Source: an uncultured Eubacteriales bacterium
Lineage (GTDB): Bacteria > Bacillota > Clostridia > Peptostreptococcales > Anaerovoracaceae
NCBI GenBank assembly: GCA_900540145.1
Contig: UQEW01000014.1
Location: 1-35,193 of the forward strand
Direction: 5' to 3'
Length of the DNA stretch: 35,193 bases
A program made the position numbers and the translations under genes. The notes beneath the pieces are model-generated. The model worked only from the letters and a program-made list of their open reading frames with translations. It had not been told where the DNA came from and did no database searches. Shown in pieces: positions 22,615 through 31,743 of this stretch (its first letter is position 1; each line of letters starts with the position of its first letter).

Positions 22615-24144
22615 TTATTCTGCGTCAGCAAAGCTCCACTCGTAGATGTAATACGGATGAACTGTAGATTCGTGTACAACACAGTTCAGTCTGTCACTCC
22701 AAGCATAAATCAATTCATGATGGAAAATTGGAACTGAAGGAGCCTGGTCGATAATGTATGCTATCAATTCTCTGTACATATCCTGGCGTTTTGCCTGGTC
22801 AGTTTCGCTTTCAGCTTTAGCAAACATTTCATCGATATACGGATCGCTCAACTGTGAGAAGTTGTTACCGCCGATACCGGATGTTCCGTACTGGCATACG
22901 TTATATGAGAAGTCAGCACGGTATGACAAAGTCTGTGTCATCATTGCGAAGTTGCCGCTTTCTGCATCTTCGTCAGGAGTTGAAGTGTTGCGAAGCTCTA
23001 TAGTAACACCTATATCAGCCAAATTCTGCTGATAGATCTGAGCGGCTTTTTCAAGATATGTTCCTCCCATTACGTCCAGAACAACGCCGTAATCGCTCAG
23101 GTTAAGTCCATCTGGATATCCTGCTTCTGCCAACAATTCTTTTGCGTGATCAGGGTCATAAGTTACTTCTTCTGCTTCTGAGAAATCAACGCCGAAGCAG
23201 TTGGCGTCGCTGGCTTGCAGCTGAGCTGGTGTAGCATAACCTTCATAAGCTACATCGATTATAGTCTGCTTGTCACACGCGTAGTTCAGCGCCTGACGTA
23301 CCAGCTTGTTGTCCAGAGGCTCCACTGTGCAGTTGATAGCGAATACAGCTGTCTTCAGAGTAGGAACTTCTTTAACTTCAAATTTGTCATTTCCTTCGAT
23401 GCTTTCCATCTGAGTAGGTTCAACCTTCATTACGTCGATTTCGCCGGTTTCCAGCTGAACGGTAGCGGTTGAAGTGTCGCTGACATAACGGATTTCAACG
23501 TTTGGAATAGCAGCAGGCTCAAGACGATAATCCTCAAATCTCTTGAGTTCAGCAGCAGTAGCCAGGTCGATTGAAACCAGTTCGTAAGGGCCTGTTCCGC
23601 AAGCTTTGTCGTTAAATTCACCGTTATTTTCAGTTACGAATTTTTCGCTCATGATAGGCACTTCGTTGGTGTATACCAGGAACAGCGGGGTAACCTTGCT
23701 CAAAGTGAACTTAACAGTGTAATCGTCAACAGCCTCTACGCTTTGGATCATTTCAACAAAGTTCTTCTTGGCGGCTGTCTCCATAAATTTTTCAAATGAG
23801 AACACAACGTCAGAAGCTTTCATGTTCTCGCCATTATGGAATGTAGCGTCCTGAACCAGGTTGAATGTGTATTCAAGGCCGTCATCACTGATAGTCCAGT
23901 CTGTTGCCAGACAAGGTACAACGCTTCCGTCATCCTGGGTAACAGCCAGCGTCTCATATACCTGGTCAAATACCATCTGGTCCGAGTTAGCGGTCGTGTC
24001 GTAAGGCACCATGGTATTGAAAATATCAGGTGTATAAACAACGACTGGATCGTCCTCAGTCTTTGTGCCTCCGCCGCCTCCGCAAGCTGTGAACAGTCCC
24101 ACAACCAGTACGAAGACCAGAAGCACAACGATTTTCTTTTTCAT
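22615..24144 (-). CDS. dppA: Peptide ABC transporter, substrate-binding lipoprotein
   Basis: 509 residues of the family-5 solute-binding proteins (OppA/DppA). The signal peptide ends in a lipobox LFTAC with Cys21 as lipidation site, followed by a glycine run. Typical blocks are DGLEYTFNLVQDATFHNGE, KASDVVFSFEKF, GTGPYELVS, VRQALNYACDKQTII and the C-terminal QAPSVPIFHHE. It captures peptides outside the membrane and hands them to the DppB/C channel. AAGGAGGG precedes the ATG. It is the last importer gene in the operon, after both ATPase genes. Confidence 0.92.
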   Translation of the reverse strand: MKKKIVVLLVFVLVVGLFTACGGGGGTKTEDDPVVVYTPDIFNTMVPYDTTANSDQMVFDQVYETLAVTQDDGSVVPCLATDWTISDDGLEYTFNLVQDATFHNGENMKASDVVFSFEKFMETAAKKNFVEMIQSVEAVDDYTVKFTLSKVTPLFLVYTNEVPIMSEKFVTENNGEFNDKACGTGPYELVSIDLATAAELKRFEDYRLEPAAIPNVEIRYVSDTSTATVQLETGEIDVMKVEPTQMESIEGNDKFEVKEVPTLKTAVFAINCTVEPLDNKLVRQALNYACDKQTIIDVAYEGYATPAQLQASDANCFGVDFSEAEEVTYDPDHAKELLAEAGYPDGLNLSDYGVVLDVMGGTYLEKAAQIYQQNLADIGVTIELRNTSTPDEDAESGNFAMMTQTLSYRADFSYNVCQYGTSGIGGNNFSQLSDPYIDEMFAKAESETDQAKRQDMYRELIAYIIDQAPSVPIFHHELIYAWSDRLNCVVHESTVHPYYIYEWSFADAE

Positions 24145-24212
24145 TGCTTTTCCCTCCTTAGGTTCTTACTAGCATAAAAAGTTGTATGTAACATTGAAAT
24201 TGTTACCTCGTA

Positions 24213-25181
24213 TTATTTTTCCAGAAGCCTGCAGGCTGCGAAGTGACCTTCGCTTACCTCAGTCAGTGGAATCGAGCTGCCTACACAATTTTCCTTGCAA
24301 TAATCGCATCTAGGCGCAAATCTGCATCCTGGCGCAGGGTCTATAGGGCTGGTTACTTCGCCTCTTATAGGCTGTATTTTTTTAGTCCTCATAGAAATAT
24401 CCGGAATAGGTATAGCAGACAAAAGGGCTTTTGTATAAGGGTGAACAGGGTTTTCAAACAACTCTTTGGCCGGAGCCTTTTCCACACAATTACCCATATA
24501 CATTACCATTATTTCTGTGGATATATGTTTAACTACAGAAAGGTCGTGGGTTATGAACATATATGTCAGCCCCATATCTTCTTGCAAATCCATAAGTAAG
24601 TTCAGAATCTGGGCCTGGATAGATACGTCCAGGGCGGAAACCGGCTCGTCGCATACTATGAATTTTGGATTTATAGCAAGGGCTCTGGCTATGCATATAC
24701 GCTGACGTCTTCCTCCGTCCAACTCATGGGGATAAGAATTGTATAGCCTTTCTGCGAGGCCTACAGTGTCCATCAGTTCCTTTACACGCTTTCTGAGTTC
24801 AGCTTTATTTTTGCATATGTGATTTACCACCAGCGGAGTAGCTATTATTTCAGCCACTGATTTTCTCGGATTTAAACTGGAGTATGGGTCCTGGAAAATA
24901 ATCTGCATCGACTGCCTGTATTTTCTCATCTGAGCTTCGCTGACCTTAGTTATATCATGTCCTTCAAACAGCACCTGTCCCTCCGTTGGCTTTAGAAGGC
25001 GAAGGATTGTTCTTCCCAGCGTACTCTTTCCACAACCGGATTCTCCAACTACACCAAGAGTAGTTCCTCTTTGTATTGTCAAGTTAATATCGTCAACGGC
25101 ATGAAGGGTTTTTCCGTTTTTCTTAAAATATTTTTTAAGGCCTTTGACTTCAATAAGCGGAGTCTGTTCTATCTTATTCAT
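24213..25181 (-). CDS. dppF: Peptide ABC transporter ATP-binding protein (OppF/DppF type)
   Basis: 322 residues. Walker A GESGCGKSTLGR, Q-loop FQDPYSSLNPR, Walker B FIVCDEPVSALD and H-loop FITHDLSVV are complete. The signature motif reads LDGGRRQR instead of LSGGQRQR. The C-terminal oligopeptide-transporter extension has RGEVTSPIDPAPGCRFAPRC with several cysteines (RCDYCKENC) that in this family can bind an iron-sulfur cluster. The start overlaps the dppD stop by 8 bases, so both ATPases are made together and should form the heterodimer that drives import. Confidence 0.92.
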   Translation of the reverse strand: MNKIEQTPLIEVKGLKKYFKKNGKTLHAVDDINLTIQRGTTLGVVGESGCGKSTLGRTILRLLKPTEGQVLFEGHDITKVSEAQMRKYRQSMQIIFQDPYSSLNPRKSVAEIIATPLVVNHICKNKAELRKRVKELMDTVGLAERLYNSYPHELDGGRRQRICIARALAINPKFIVCDEPVSALDVSIQAQILNLLMDLQEDMGLTYMFITHDLSVVKHISTEIMVMYMGNCVEKAPAKELFENPVHPYTKALLSAIPIPDISMRTKKIQPIRGEVTSPIDPAPGCRFAPRCDYCKENCVGSSIPLTEVSEGHFAACRLLEK

Positions 25182-26181
25182 TGGTCTCCTCCTGTACGCC
25201 CTTTTTAGTAAATAAATGGCAAGCTATGCTGTGAGTACCATCCGTATAGACTTCAGGATACTCTTTTTTGCAGATTTCCATGCAATGCGGGCATCTGTCG
25301 TGGAAATAACATCCACTTGGAAGGTCCGAAGGGTCTGGCATGAGTCCTTCTATAGGAGCCAATCTCTTAGTCTCTACTTTAAGATTAGGTATTGCCCCAA
25401 ACAAGCCCACTGTGTAAGGGTGATGTTCTTTATTAACATATATGTCTTCCAGCGTTCCTGCTTCTATTATTTTTCCCGCATACATTATGGCTACTTTGTC
25501 ACATATGCTGGCCACTATTCCAAGGTCATGGGTGATAAGAATCATTGCCGTGCCAAGCTTGTCTCGCAATTCACTCATCATTGCCAGCACTTGAGCCTGG
25601 ATTGTTACATCGAGAGCAGTAGTAGGTTCGTCAGCTATCAGCAGTTCCGGCTCGCAGGAAAGCGCCATAGCGATTACTACGCGCTGTTTCATTCCGCCGG
25701 AAAACTGATGAGGATACTCATCTTTTCTGGAGGCAGGTATGCCTACCATTTCCAGCACCTCATTGACTCTTTCGTCAACCGGTATCTGTTGCTCATCATC
25801 TCTTGTGCTGTTGTGATATTCTATCGCTTCAGCTATCTGTTCTCCTACTGTCATAACAGGATTAAGCGATGTCATAGGATCCTGGAATATCATAGAAATT
25901 TTTTCGCCTCTGATAAGAGTACGCATTTCTTCTTCTGACATTTCCAATAAATTTTGACCGTCAAAAGTAATACTTCCTTCAGGTATACGTCCTGTACGTT
26001 CAGGAAGCAGCCTGAGTATAGCCAGAGCAGTAGTGGTCTTTCCTGCGCCTGTTTCTCCTACAAGACCTAACGTCTCGCCTTTATTAAGCGAAAGGTCTAT
26101 TCCATTAACGGCGCATACAGGTACATCTCCGGATTTATATTGCACCTTAAGGTTTTTTATTTCAAGAAGCTTTTCACTCAT
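25174..26181 (-). CDS. dppD: Peptide ABC transporter ATP-binding protein (OppD/DppD type)
   Basis: 335 residues. Walker A GETGAGKTTTAL, Q-loop FQDPMTSLNP, signature QFSGGMKQR, Walker B LLIADEPTTALD and H-loop LITHDLGIV are present. The C-terminal family extension has LPSGCYFHDRCPHCMEIC, again cysteine-rich. I chose the ATG at 26181 because AAGGAG lies before it; a longer frame to 26244 would overlap dppC and has no ribosome site. It follows dppC by 19 bases. Confidence 0.93.
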   Translation of the reverse strand: MSEKLLEIKNLKVQYKSGDVPVCAVNGIDLSLNKGETLGLVGETGAGKTTTALAILRLLPERTGRIPEGSITFDGQNLLEMSEEEMRTLIRGEKISMIFQDPMTSLNPVMTVGEQIAEAIEYHNSTRDDEQQIPVDERVNEVLEMVGIPASRKDEYPHQFSGGMKQRVVIAMALSCEPELLIADEPTTALDVTIQAQVLAMMSELRDKLGTAMILITHDLGIVASICDKVAIMYAGKIIEAGTLEDIYVNKEHHPYTVGLFGAIPNLKVETKRLAPIEGLMPDPSDLPSGCYFHDRCPHCMEICKKEYPEVYTDGTHSIACHLFTKKGVQEETNE

Positions 26182-26200
26182 TAGTTTTCTCCTTAACTCA

Positions 26201-27115
26201 TTAATCTTTAAGACGAGGGTCCATAGCATCGCGCAGTCCGTCACCCAGAAGGTTAAAGGACAATGCGGTAAGAACGATTACAATACCAGGTATTATACAC
26301 ATATATGGATCACTTCTTAAAAATTCTCTTGCCTCTGCTATCATTGCTCCCCATTCAGGATTTGGAGGTTGAATACCCATTCCAAGGTAGCTTAAGCTGG
26401 ATGCCGTAAGCATCAGGTTAGCTATACCCTGAGTAGAAACTACTATGATAGGTCCAAGGGAATTTGGAATAATTTCCTTTATTATAATGCCTATGTTACG
26501 CATGCCGCTTGCTCTTGCTGCCTCTACATATTCCGTATCTACAATGCCAAGCACCGTCGAACGTACAAGTCTGCAGTTGCCCGGGATAGCCGCAACAGTC
26601 ATGGCCACAATTAAGCTGGTAGCGCTTGCCCCCATCGCTGCAACTACGCACAGTGCCAGCAACGTTTCAGGTATAGCCATGAACATATCAGTTATACGCA
26701 TGATAATTCCATCGAGTTTTCCGCCAAAGTAAGCTGCTACCGCTCCCAGCAATCCGCCTATTATCATGCTGACAGCCATTGTCACTATGCCTATGGTAAG
26801 TGAAACTCTTGAGCCAAATACCATACGTATGAATATATCTCTTCCGTAAAGGTCGGTACCAAACCAGTGTTCAAATGAAGGTGGTTGGTTTCTTATTGCA
26901 CTGTTTTGTAAGGTGACAAGTTCCTCGTCAAACAGAACGTTAGCAAATATAGCCAACAATATGATTATGCACAGGAATCCCATGCTTATAACGCTGCTTT
27001 TATCTCGTAAAAGTCTCCGCCATATATCCGCCGTCATACTGTGTCCGCGGGAATAGGCAAGAGCAAATTCTTCATTTTCTTTTCTTTTCTGACTCTTAAA
27101 TGATAATTTTGCCAT
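26201..27115 (-). CDS. dppC: Peptide ABC transporter permease (DppC type)
   Basis: 304 residues. An N-terminal cytosolic part and first helix (SSVISMGFLCIIILLAIFANV) are followed by five more hydrophobic helices. The coupling-helix EAA motif is EAARASGMRNIGIIIKEIIPN, and GTDLYGRDIF and EWGAMIAEAREFL are typical of the DppC/OppC side. With DppB it forms the membrane channel. It follows dppB by 24 bases. Confidence 0.93.
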   Translation of the reverse strand: MAKLSFKSQKRKENEEFALAYSRGHSMTADIWRRLLRDKSSVISMGFLCIIILLAIFANVLFDEELVTLQNSAIRNQPPSFEHWFGTDLYGRDIFIRMVFGSRVSLTIGIVTMAVSMIIGGLLGAVAAYFGGKLDGIIMRITDMFMAIPETLLALCVVAAMGASATSLIVAMTVAAIPGNCRLVRSTVLGIVDTEYVEAARASGMRNIGIIIKEIIPNSLGPIIVVSTQGIANLMLTASSLSYLGMGIQPPNPEWGAMIAEAREFLRSDPYMCIIPGIVIVLTALSFNLLGDGLRDAMDPRLKD

Positions 27116-27139
27116 AACTTATCGTTTTCCTCCTGTCTA

Positions 27140-28075
27140 TTACTTTGAGTACTTAGCTTTGATACGCGGGTCAATAAAGGCATAGAACAGGTCTACTGCC
27201 AACATGATAATCGCGAAGAAGAATGCCAATAGCAATACACACGCAAGTACACATGGCGTATCTTTTGCTTCAATGGAAAGTACGATAAGATTTCCAAGTC
27301 CCGGCAGGTTGAATACGCTTTCTGCGATAACCGAACCGCCCAATATAGCTCCAAAAGAAGTTCCTATAGTCGTTATTACAGGGAGGAGCGCGTTTTTCAG
27401 CGAATGTTTGTAAATGACAACTTTTTCCGGAACGCCTTTTGCACGTGCTGTTCTCACGTAATCCTGTCTGATCTCTTCCAGCATTGTGGATCTTGTCATA
27501 CGCAGTATCTTAGAGCCATAAGGAACGCCTACAGTGATAGTAGGCAATATGTAACTTGTCCATCCATATGTGATTCCTCCTGAAGGAAGCCATCCAAGAT
27601 ACAGTGAGAAGATCAATATCAGCAGCATAGCCAGCCAGAAAGTAGGCATAGCTACTAATACTGTAGAAGCTACACGAAGGAAGCTGTCAGACTTGGAGTA
27701 CTGTTTAACTGCTGAATATACGCCAAGAGGGAGTCCCATGACAGTTGCAAGCACCATGCCTGAAAAAGCCAGAGTAAGGCTTACAGGTACTCTGTCAAAA
27801 ATATCTTCAAATACAGGGTTGCCTGTTCTATAGGATTCTCCGAAGTCCAAATTCAGGACAATGTCTTTGATATATTCAAAGAATCTAATCAGAAATGGCT
27901 CGTTAAGGCCAAGTTCTACCCTCAATTGTTCACGAGCTTCAACGGATGATTCCGGACCCAAAATACGTATGGCCGGATCGCCCGGCGTAAAGTCCATGAT
28001 AGTAAAGATGATGAATGCCACACCAAGCAAAATAGGTATTAGGAGCAGCAATCTTTTTATGGTATATTTTACCAT
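27140..28075 (-). CDS. dppB: Peptide ABC transporter permease (DppB type)
   Basis: 311 residues, first gene of the importer operon. Six hydrophobic helices begin with LLLLIPILLGVAFIIFTIM. The family marks FTPGDPA, LGLNEPF, YVRTARAKGVPEKVVIYKH (EAA coupling loop) and the end YAFIDPRIK are present. GGAGG is before the ATG. Two minus-strand promoters lie upstream. Confidence 0.93.
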   Translation of the reverse strand: MVKYTIKRLLLLIPILLGVAFIIFTIMDFTPGDPAIRILGPESSVEAREQLRVELGLNEPFLIRFFEYIKDIVLNLDFGESYRTGNPVFEDIFDRVPVSLTLAFSGMVLATVMGLPLGVYSAVKQYSKSDSFLRVASTVLVAMPTFWLAMLLILIFSLYLGWLPSGGITYGWTSYILPTITVGVPYGSKILRMTRSTMLEEIRQDYVRTARAKGVPEKVVIYKHSLKNALLPVITTIGTSFGAILGGSVIAESVFNLPGLGNLIVLSIEAKDTPCVLACVLLLAFFFAIIMLAVDLFYAFIDPRIKAKYSK

Positions 28076-28115
28076 GTTACGCCTCCATATTTAGTTTAAG
28101 TTTTCAGACCCATAT

Positions 28116-28144
28116 ATTTTATAACTTCTTAACCTACGTGTCAA
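28116..28144 (-). promoter_or_regulatory. Proximal promoter of the peptide importer operon
   Basis: On the minus strand a perfect TTGACA (28144-28139) and TAAAAT (28121-28116) are 17 bp apart, about 40 bp before dppB. Confidence 0.8.
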
Positions 28145-28213
28145 TTAAAAGGATAATTTGTACCTTTTTTGTCAGCGGTGTGCAAGAATTATAAAATATT
28201 GGTTATATTACTA

Positions 28214-28242
28214 ATAATATCAGGCTTGTTTTGACGGGTCAA
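28214..28242 (-). promoter_or_regulatory. Distal promoter of the peptide importer operon, with dyad
   Basis: On the minus strand TTGACC (28242-28237) and TATTAT (28219-28214) are 17 bp apart. The -35 is half of the dyad TTGAC-GG-GTCAA (28231-28242). Apart from these promoters and the serS terminator I see nothing in the 28076-28406 gap. Confidence 0.55.
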
Positions 28243-28332
28243 CATAAAAGTTCCCCAAATACTGTATACATAATTCTGACACTTAAAAAGGCTTTAAAAG
28301 GCTTTAACCGGTGCATTTGTACCCAACGATGC

Positions 28333-28388
28333 AAAAAAAGATAACTGCCCTAAAAGTATAGAACTTTCTCTAAACCTCCAGGGCAGTT
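28333..28388 (-). terminator. Terminator of the serS transcript
   Basis: On the minus strand AACTGCCCT and AGGGCAGTT form a perfect 9-bp stem with a 28-base loop, followed by ATCTTTTTTT. It is 18 bases after the serS stop. Confidence 0.88.
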
Positions 28389-28406
28389 TCTCATTTTGAC
28401 GTATTC

Positions 28407-29681
28407 TTATTTGTTCAACAATTCACAGCCCATATACTTTTTGAGGGCTTCAGGAATCTTCACAGATCCATCCTTTTGCTGATAGTTTTCAAGAATTGCA
28501 GCAACGGTTCTGCCTACAGCCAGACCTGAGCCGTTGAGAGTATGAACGAACTCCGCTTTGCCCGTTGCTTCGTTTCTATAGCGAATATTGGCTCTCCTTG
28601 CCTGGAAGTCTTCAAAATTACTGCATGAAGAAATTTCTACATATCTTCCGTAGCTAGGCATCCAAACTTCAATATCATAAGTCATTGCTGAGGAAAATCC
28701 TAAATCTCCAGAGCTCAGTCTTACTACTCTATATGGTATCTCTAAACGCTTCAAAACTTCTTCTGCATCGGCAGTAAGTTTTTCCAATTCATCATAAGAA
28801 GTTTCAGGCTTAACGAATTTTACCAGCTCAACTTTATTAAACTGATGTTGGCGTATCAGACCTCTGGTATCTCTTCCTGCGGAACCTGCTTCTGCACGGA
28901 AGCACGGCGTATATGCCGTGTAATACACCGGCAGCTCTGATTCCGGCATTATTTCCTGCGCTCTCAAGTTGGTAACAGGAACTTCAGCTGTAGGAATGAG
29001 GAAAAAGTCCTTCTGAGGAATGTAGAACATATCCTCTTCAAATTTCGGGAGCTGTCCTGTCCCAGTCATAGCCGCTCTGTTGACCATGAACGGAGGCAAT
29101 ATTTCCACATAATCCTGCTCTACCGTGTGCAAATCAAGCATAAAGTTTATTACCGCTCTCTCAAGCCTTGCACCCAGTCCTTTATAAACGGTGAATCTGG
29201 CTCCGGATATCTTTGACGCTCTGTCAAAGTCCAAGATATCGAGCTCTGTTCCTATATCCCAGTGGGCCTTAGGCTCAAAATCAAAAGTTTTAGGTTCCAT
29301 GAAACGTCTCAGCTCAACATTGTCTGAATCGTCCTCGCCGATTTGTACATCTTTATATGGAGTATTAGGTACTCCAAGAAGTACATCTTTAAGTTGCTTT
29401 TCAATTTCAGCCACCTCACCGTCCAGCTCTTTGATATCTGCTGAAAGTTCTTTCATCTCTGCCATTATGGCTGATGTGTCTTCTCCGGCCTTCTTAAGCT
29501 TAGGGATTTCTTTTGAAACCGTATTTTGGCGGTTTTTCATCTGCTCAACCTTAACAAGAATCTCTCTTCTTTTCGCATCCAGCTCAGGAACCTTGCTCAG
29601 GCCGAAATCTCCTTTACATCTCTTTTCGACCGCGGCTTTTACGCCTTCATAATCTTCTCTGATTCTCTTAATGTCTAACAT
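28407..29681 (-). CDS. serS: Seryl-tRNA synthetase
   Basis: 424 residues, the normal bacterial length. Residues about 1-105 form the long antiparallel coiled coil that grips the tRNA-Ser arm (VEQMKNRQNTVSKEIPKLKK and following). The class II core follows with motif 2 TPCFRAEAGSAGRDTRGLIR and motif 3 TLNGSGLAVGRTVAAILEN. It charges tRNA-Ser and tRNA-Sec with serine, the first step of selenocysteine synthesis. AGAGG lies before the ATG. The start is 35 bases after the glutamine synthetase stop and no terminator or T-box is seen between, so the two seem co-transcribed. Confidence 0.96.
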   Translation of the reverse strand: MLDIKRIREDYEGVKAAVEKRCKGDFGLSKVPELDAKRREILVKVEQMKNRQNTVSKEIPKLKKAGEDTSAIMAEMKELSADIKELDGEVAEIEKQLKDVLLGVPNTPYKDVQIGEDDSDNVELRRFMEPKTFDFEPKAHWDIGTELDILDFDRASKISGARFTVYKGLGARLERAVINFMLDLHTVEQDYVEILPPFMVNRAAMTGTGQLPKFEEDMFYIPQKDFFLIPTAEVPVTNLRAQEIMPESELPVYYTAYTPCFRAEAGSAGRDTRGLIRQHQFNKVELVKFVKPETSYDELEKLTADAEEVLKRLEIPYRVVRLSSGDLGFSSAMTYDIEVWMPSYGRYVEISSCSNFEDFQARRANIRYRNEATGKAEFVHTLNGSGLAVGRTVAAILENYQQKDGSVKIPEALKKYMGCELLNK

Positions 29682-29716
29682 TTTTATCCTCTTTTCTTTG
29701 TTTTAAAAAATATATG

Positions 29717-31636
29717 CTAAAACAAATTTTTCCTGTAAATACTGTATAGATTTCTGAGCTTGTTCATTTTATTAGCAAGCTCCAGCTGCAAGTCTGATGC
29801 TTTCTGCAATTGACCCTCGTCCAGCGCTTCTTTTGTTCTGGACAGCAGGCATTTGCCTGAAAGGCTGCTTTTGGCTATCTCGAACTTTAATGAATTTATC
29901 TTGGCCCAGTTATCAATATCGTAATCTGTGGCGTCATCTCCATGAAGTTTAACGTATTCCCTTATATCTCTCATGTAATCCGGAATTACTCTGTTATGAA
30001 GTTCTGTCTTCCATTGCATCAAAGCATACGCAGTATATGATTCGATAGACGCCTCTGAGAAAACGCTGCCGTCGCCGGAAATGGCATCTACTTTTTCAGG
30101 GTACTTGGAAAATCCCTGCAAGTTCTGCCATACTGTAGCCGGCGCTATGCCAAACTTTGCATTCCTCTCTTCTTCTGTATAGTCTTCAAAAACATCCTTT
30201 TCACTTCTGTATTCTCTATCTGTTTCAAGATAAAAATCTGTTTCCCCGACTTTCTTTGAAATGGATTTTTCCAATTCTTCCGGAGTTTTTTTTGCTTCTA
30301 AAACTTTTTTTATTCCGTCCAGCATTGCCATATAGCTGCTGGCTAAAACCAAATATGTGTTGGACTTAGGATTCGGTGCACGGAGTTCAAATCTTGTAGC
30401 CAACGGTTTTCTTTCATCTCTTACTAATCCTATAAGAATCGTCCTGTTTCTGGAAGGCTCGTGAGCGCTGTGTCCAAGGGAAGTCACTATACATACAGGC
30501 GCTTCATACCCGGGTTTTAGTCTGTTCAGCGCGTCTATGCTGGGACTGACGAAAGGATTGATTACTTCATAATTTTTCAGAATACCCATTAAGCCGCCGA
30601 ATCCTATAGGATTCAAAAAATCCTTCTTAGGGTCTGAGGCTGCAAACAAGTTGATTATTTTGCCTGCTTTAGTGCGTGCCGATACGCTTAAATGAGTATG
30701 TTCTCCGTTTCCTGCTACTCCTTCGACCGGCTTTGCCATAAATGTCGTTGACAAACCAAACTGATTAAAGACATCTCTCACCACATATTTTACATGTTTT
30801 TCATTGTCGGCAGCCTGCATTGCGTCTGAATATTTCCAATCTATCTCCAGCTGCTCCATGATGTGGTCATGATTGCCTGTGCGGGTTATTTTGGACTTAA
30901 CCCCTCCAACTTCCTTGTGTCCCATCTCCATTTCAAGGTCATAACAGTCAAGTATCTCTAATGTCTTTTCCAAAGCTGTTCTGACAGGTCCATAAGTCCT
31001 TTTCCAATACTGTTCTTTGAGTTCTTGTGAAGTGGATAACTGCTCTTTGTCTGCTTTGTCTTCCGGTGTTCTTACCCAAAATTCCAGCTCAGTAGCACTG
31101 TTTATGAGAATTTCTTCTATATCATCTGCGCTATTAACTCCATTGATGTATTCAAACACATAAGGATTATCTTTCAGCAGCTGCATTAAATCTGTTTTGA
31201 ATTTTTCAATAGCATTTTTTAAAATAACTCTTGCGCCCACTTCTGCTTTATCGTTATGTATCAAGAAAGACGGTATGCGCAATGTCCCTACCGGCAACCC
31301 TGTTTTAGAGGAAATGTTGTCAAAATTATAATCTACATACCAATTGACACTCTTATCCGGTATCATATCCACTTTAGCGTTGTTGAGTTCTGCGATCTTA
31401 GGCAAATGTACGCTGGACCCGTCTGTCTGAACGCCATACTCCAGCATATCGTCCATATCGTCTAAAAAAAGTTTCACAGGTATACGTTCATCTGTATCGT
31501 TGCCTGCAATATCAAGTCCTACATATGAAACAAATTGTACCTCCGGATGTGCTTTTAATATATTTGCTATATCTATTTTATTATGCTTATCTTTTGGTAT
31601 TTTAAAAAGCATCCGTTCCAGATCAAAATCCAGCAT
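29717..31636 (-). CDS. Long glutamine synthetase variant
   Basis: 639 residues, well above the about 440-470 of GlnA I and below the about 700 of type III. The N-terminal beta-grasp has VQTDGSSVHLPKIAELN. Catalytic blocks are EVGGVKSKITRTGNHDH, MAKPVEGVAGNGEHTHLSVS (about residue 300), NPFVSPSIDALNRLKPGYEA and SRNRTILIGL, then ATRFELRAPNPKSNTYLVLA. A helical C-terminal extension of about 180 residues follows. The ATP and glutamate sites look kept, so ligation of ammonia and glutamate is likely, but another amine substrate is possible. GGAGG precedes the ATG. It heads an operon with serS. Confidence 0.82.
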   Translation of the reverse strand: MLDFDLERMLFKIPKDKHNKIDIANILKAHPEVQFVSYVGLDIAGNDTDERIPVKLFLDDMDDMLEYGVQTDGSSVHLPKIAELNNAKVDMIPDKSVNWYVDYNFDNISSKTGLPVGTLRIPSFLIHNDKAEVGARVILKNAIEKFKTDLMQLLKDNPYVFEYINGVNSADDIEEILINSATELEFWVRTPEDKADKEQLSTSQELKEQYWKRTYGPVRTALEKTLEILDCYDLEMEMGHKEVGGVKSKITRTGNHDHIMEQLEIDWKYSDAMQAADNEKHVKYVVRDVFNQFGLSTTFMAKPVEGVAGNGEHTHLSVSARTKAGKIINLFAASDPKKDFLNPIGFGGLMGILKNYEVINPFVSPSIDALNRLKPGYEAPVCIVTSLGHSAHEPSRNRTILIGLVRDERKPLATRFELRAPNPKSNTYLVLASSYMAMLDGIKKVLEAKKTPEELEKSISKKVGETDFYLETDREYRSEKDVFEDYTEEERNAKFGIAPATVWQNLQGFSKYPEKVDAISGDGSVFSEASIESYTAYALMQWKTELHNRVIPDYMRDIREYVKLHGDDATDYDIDNWAKINSLKFEIAKSSLSGKCLLSRTKEALDEGQLQKASDLQLELANKMNKLRNLYSIYRKNLF

Positions 31637-31661
31637 TTATTTACCTCCGTTTAATTATATC

Positions 31662-31695
31662 AGTCCTGCCGTCTTTATATAAAGATGGCAGGACT
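31662..31695. terminator. Hairpin between UPF0182 and glutamine synthetase genes
   Basis: AGTCCTGCC and GGCAGGACT close a long stem that continues through TCTTTATATAAAGA. No T-run follows on either strand. It may end the UPF0182 transcript or be a leader structure of the glutamine synthetase mRNA. Confidence 0.6.
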
Positions 31696-31743
31696 CGGTA
31701 ACCCAATTGAATAAAATTTTATTGCTTTATTTTCAGAAAACAT

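Noticed and set aside
28098..28115. CodY box before dppB (AGTTTTCAGACC...)
   Set aside because: Only about 10 of 15 positions match the consensus AATTTTCWGAAAATT and the right half is lost.
28333..28406. T-box or riboswitch linked to serS
   Set aside because: This hairpin is downstream of serS and is a terminator; the 35 bases upstream of serS are too short for a T-box.
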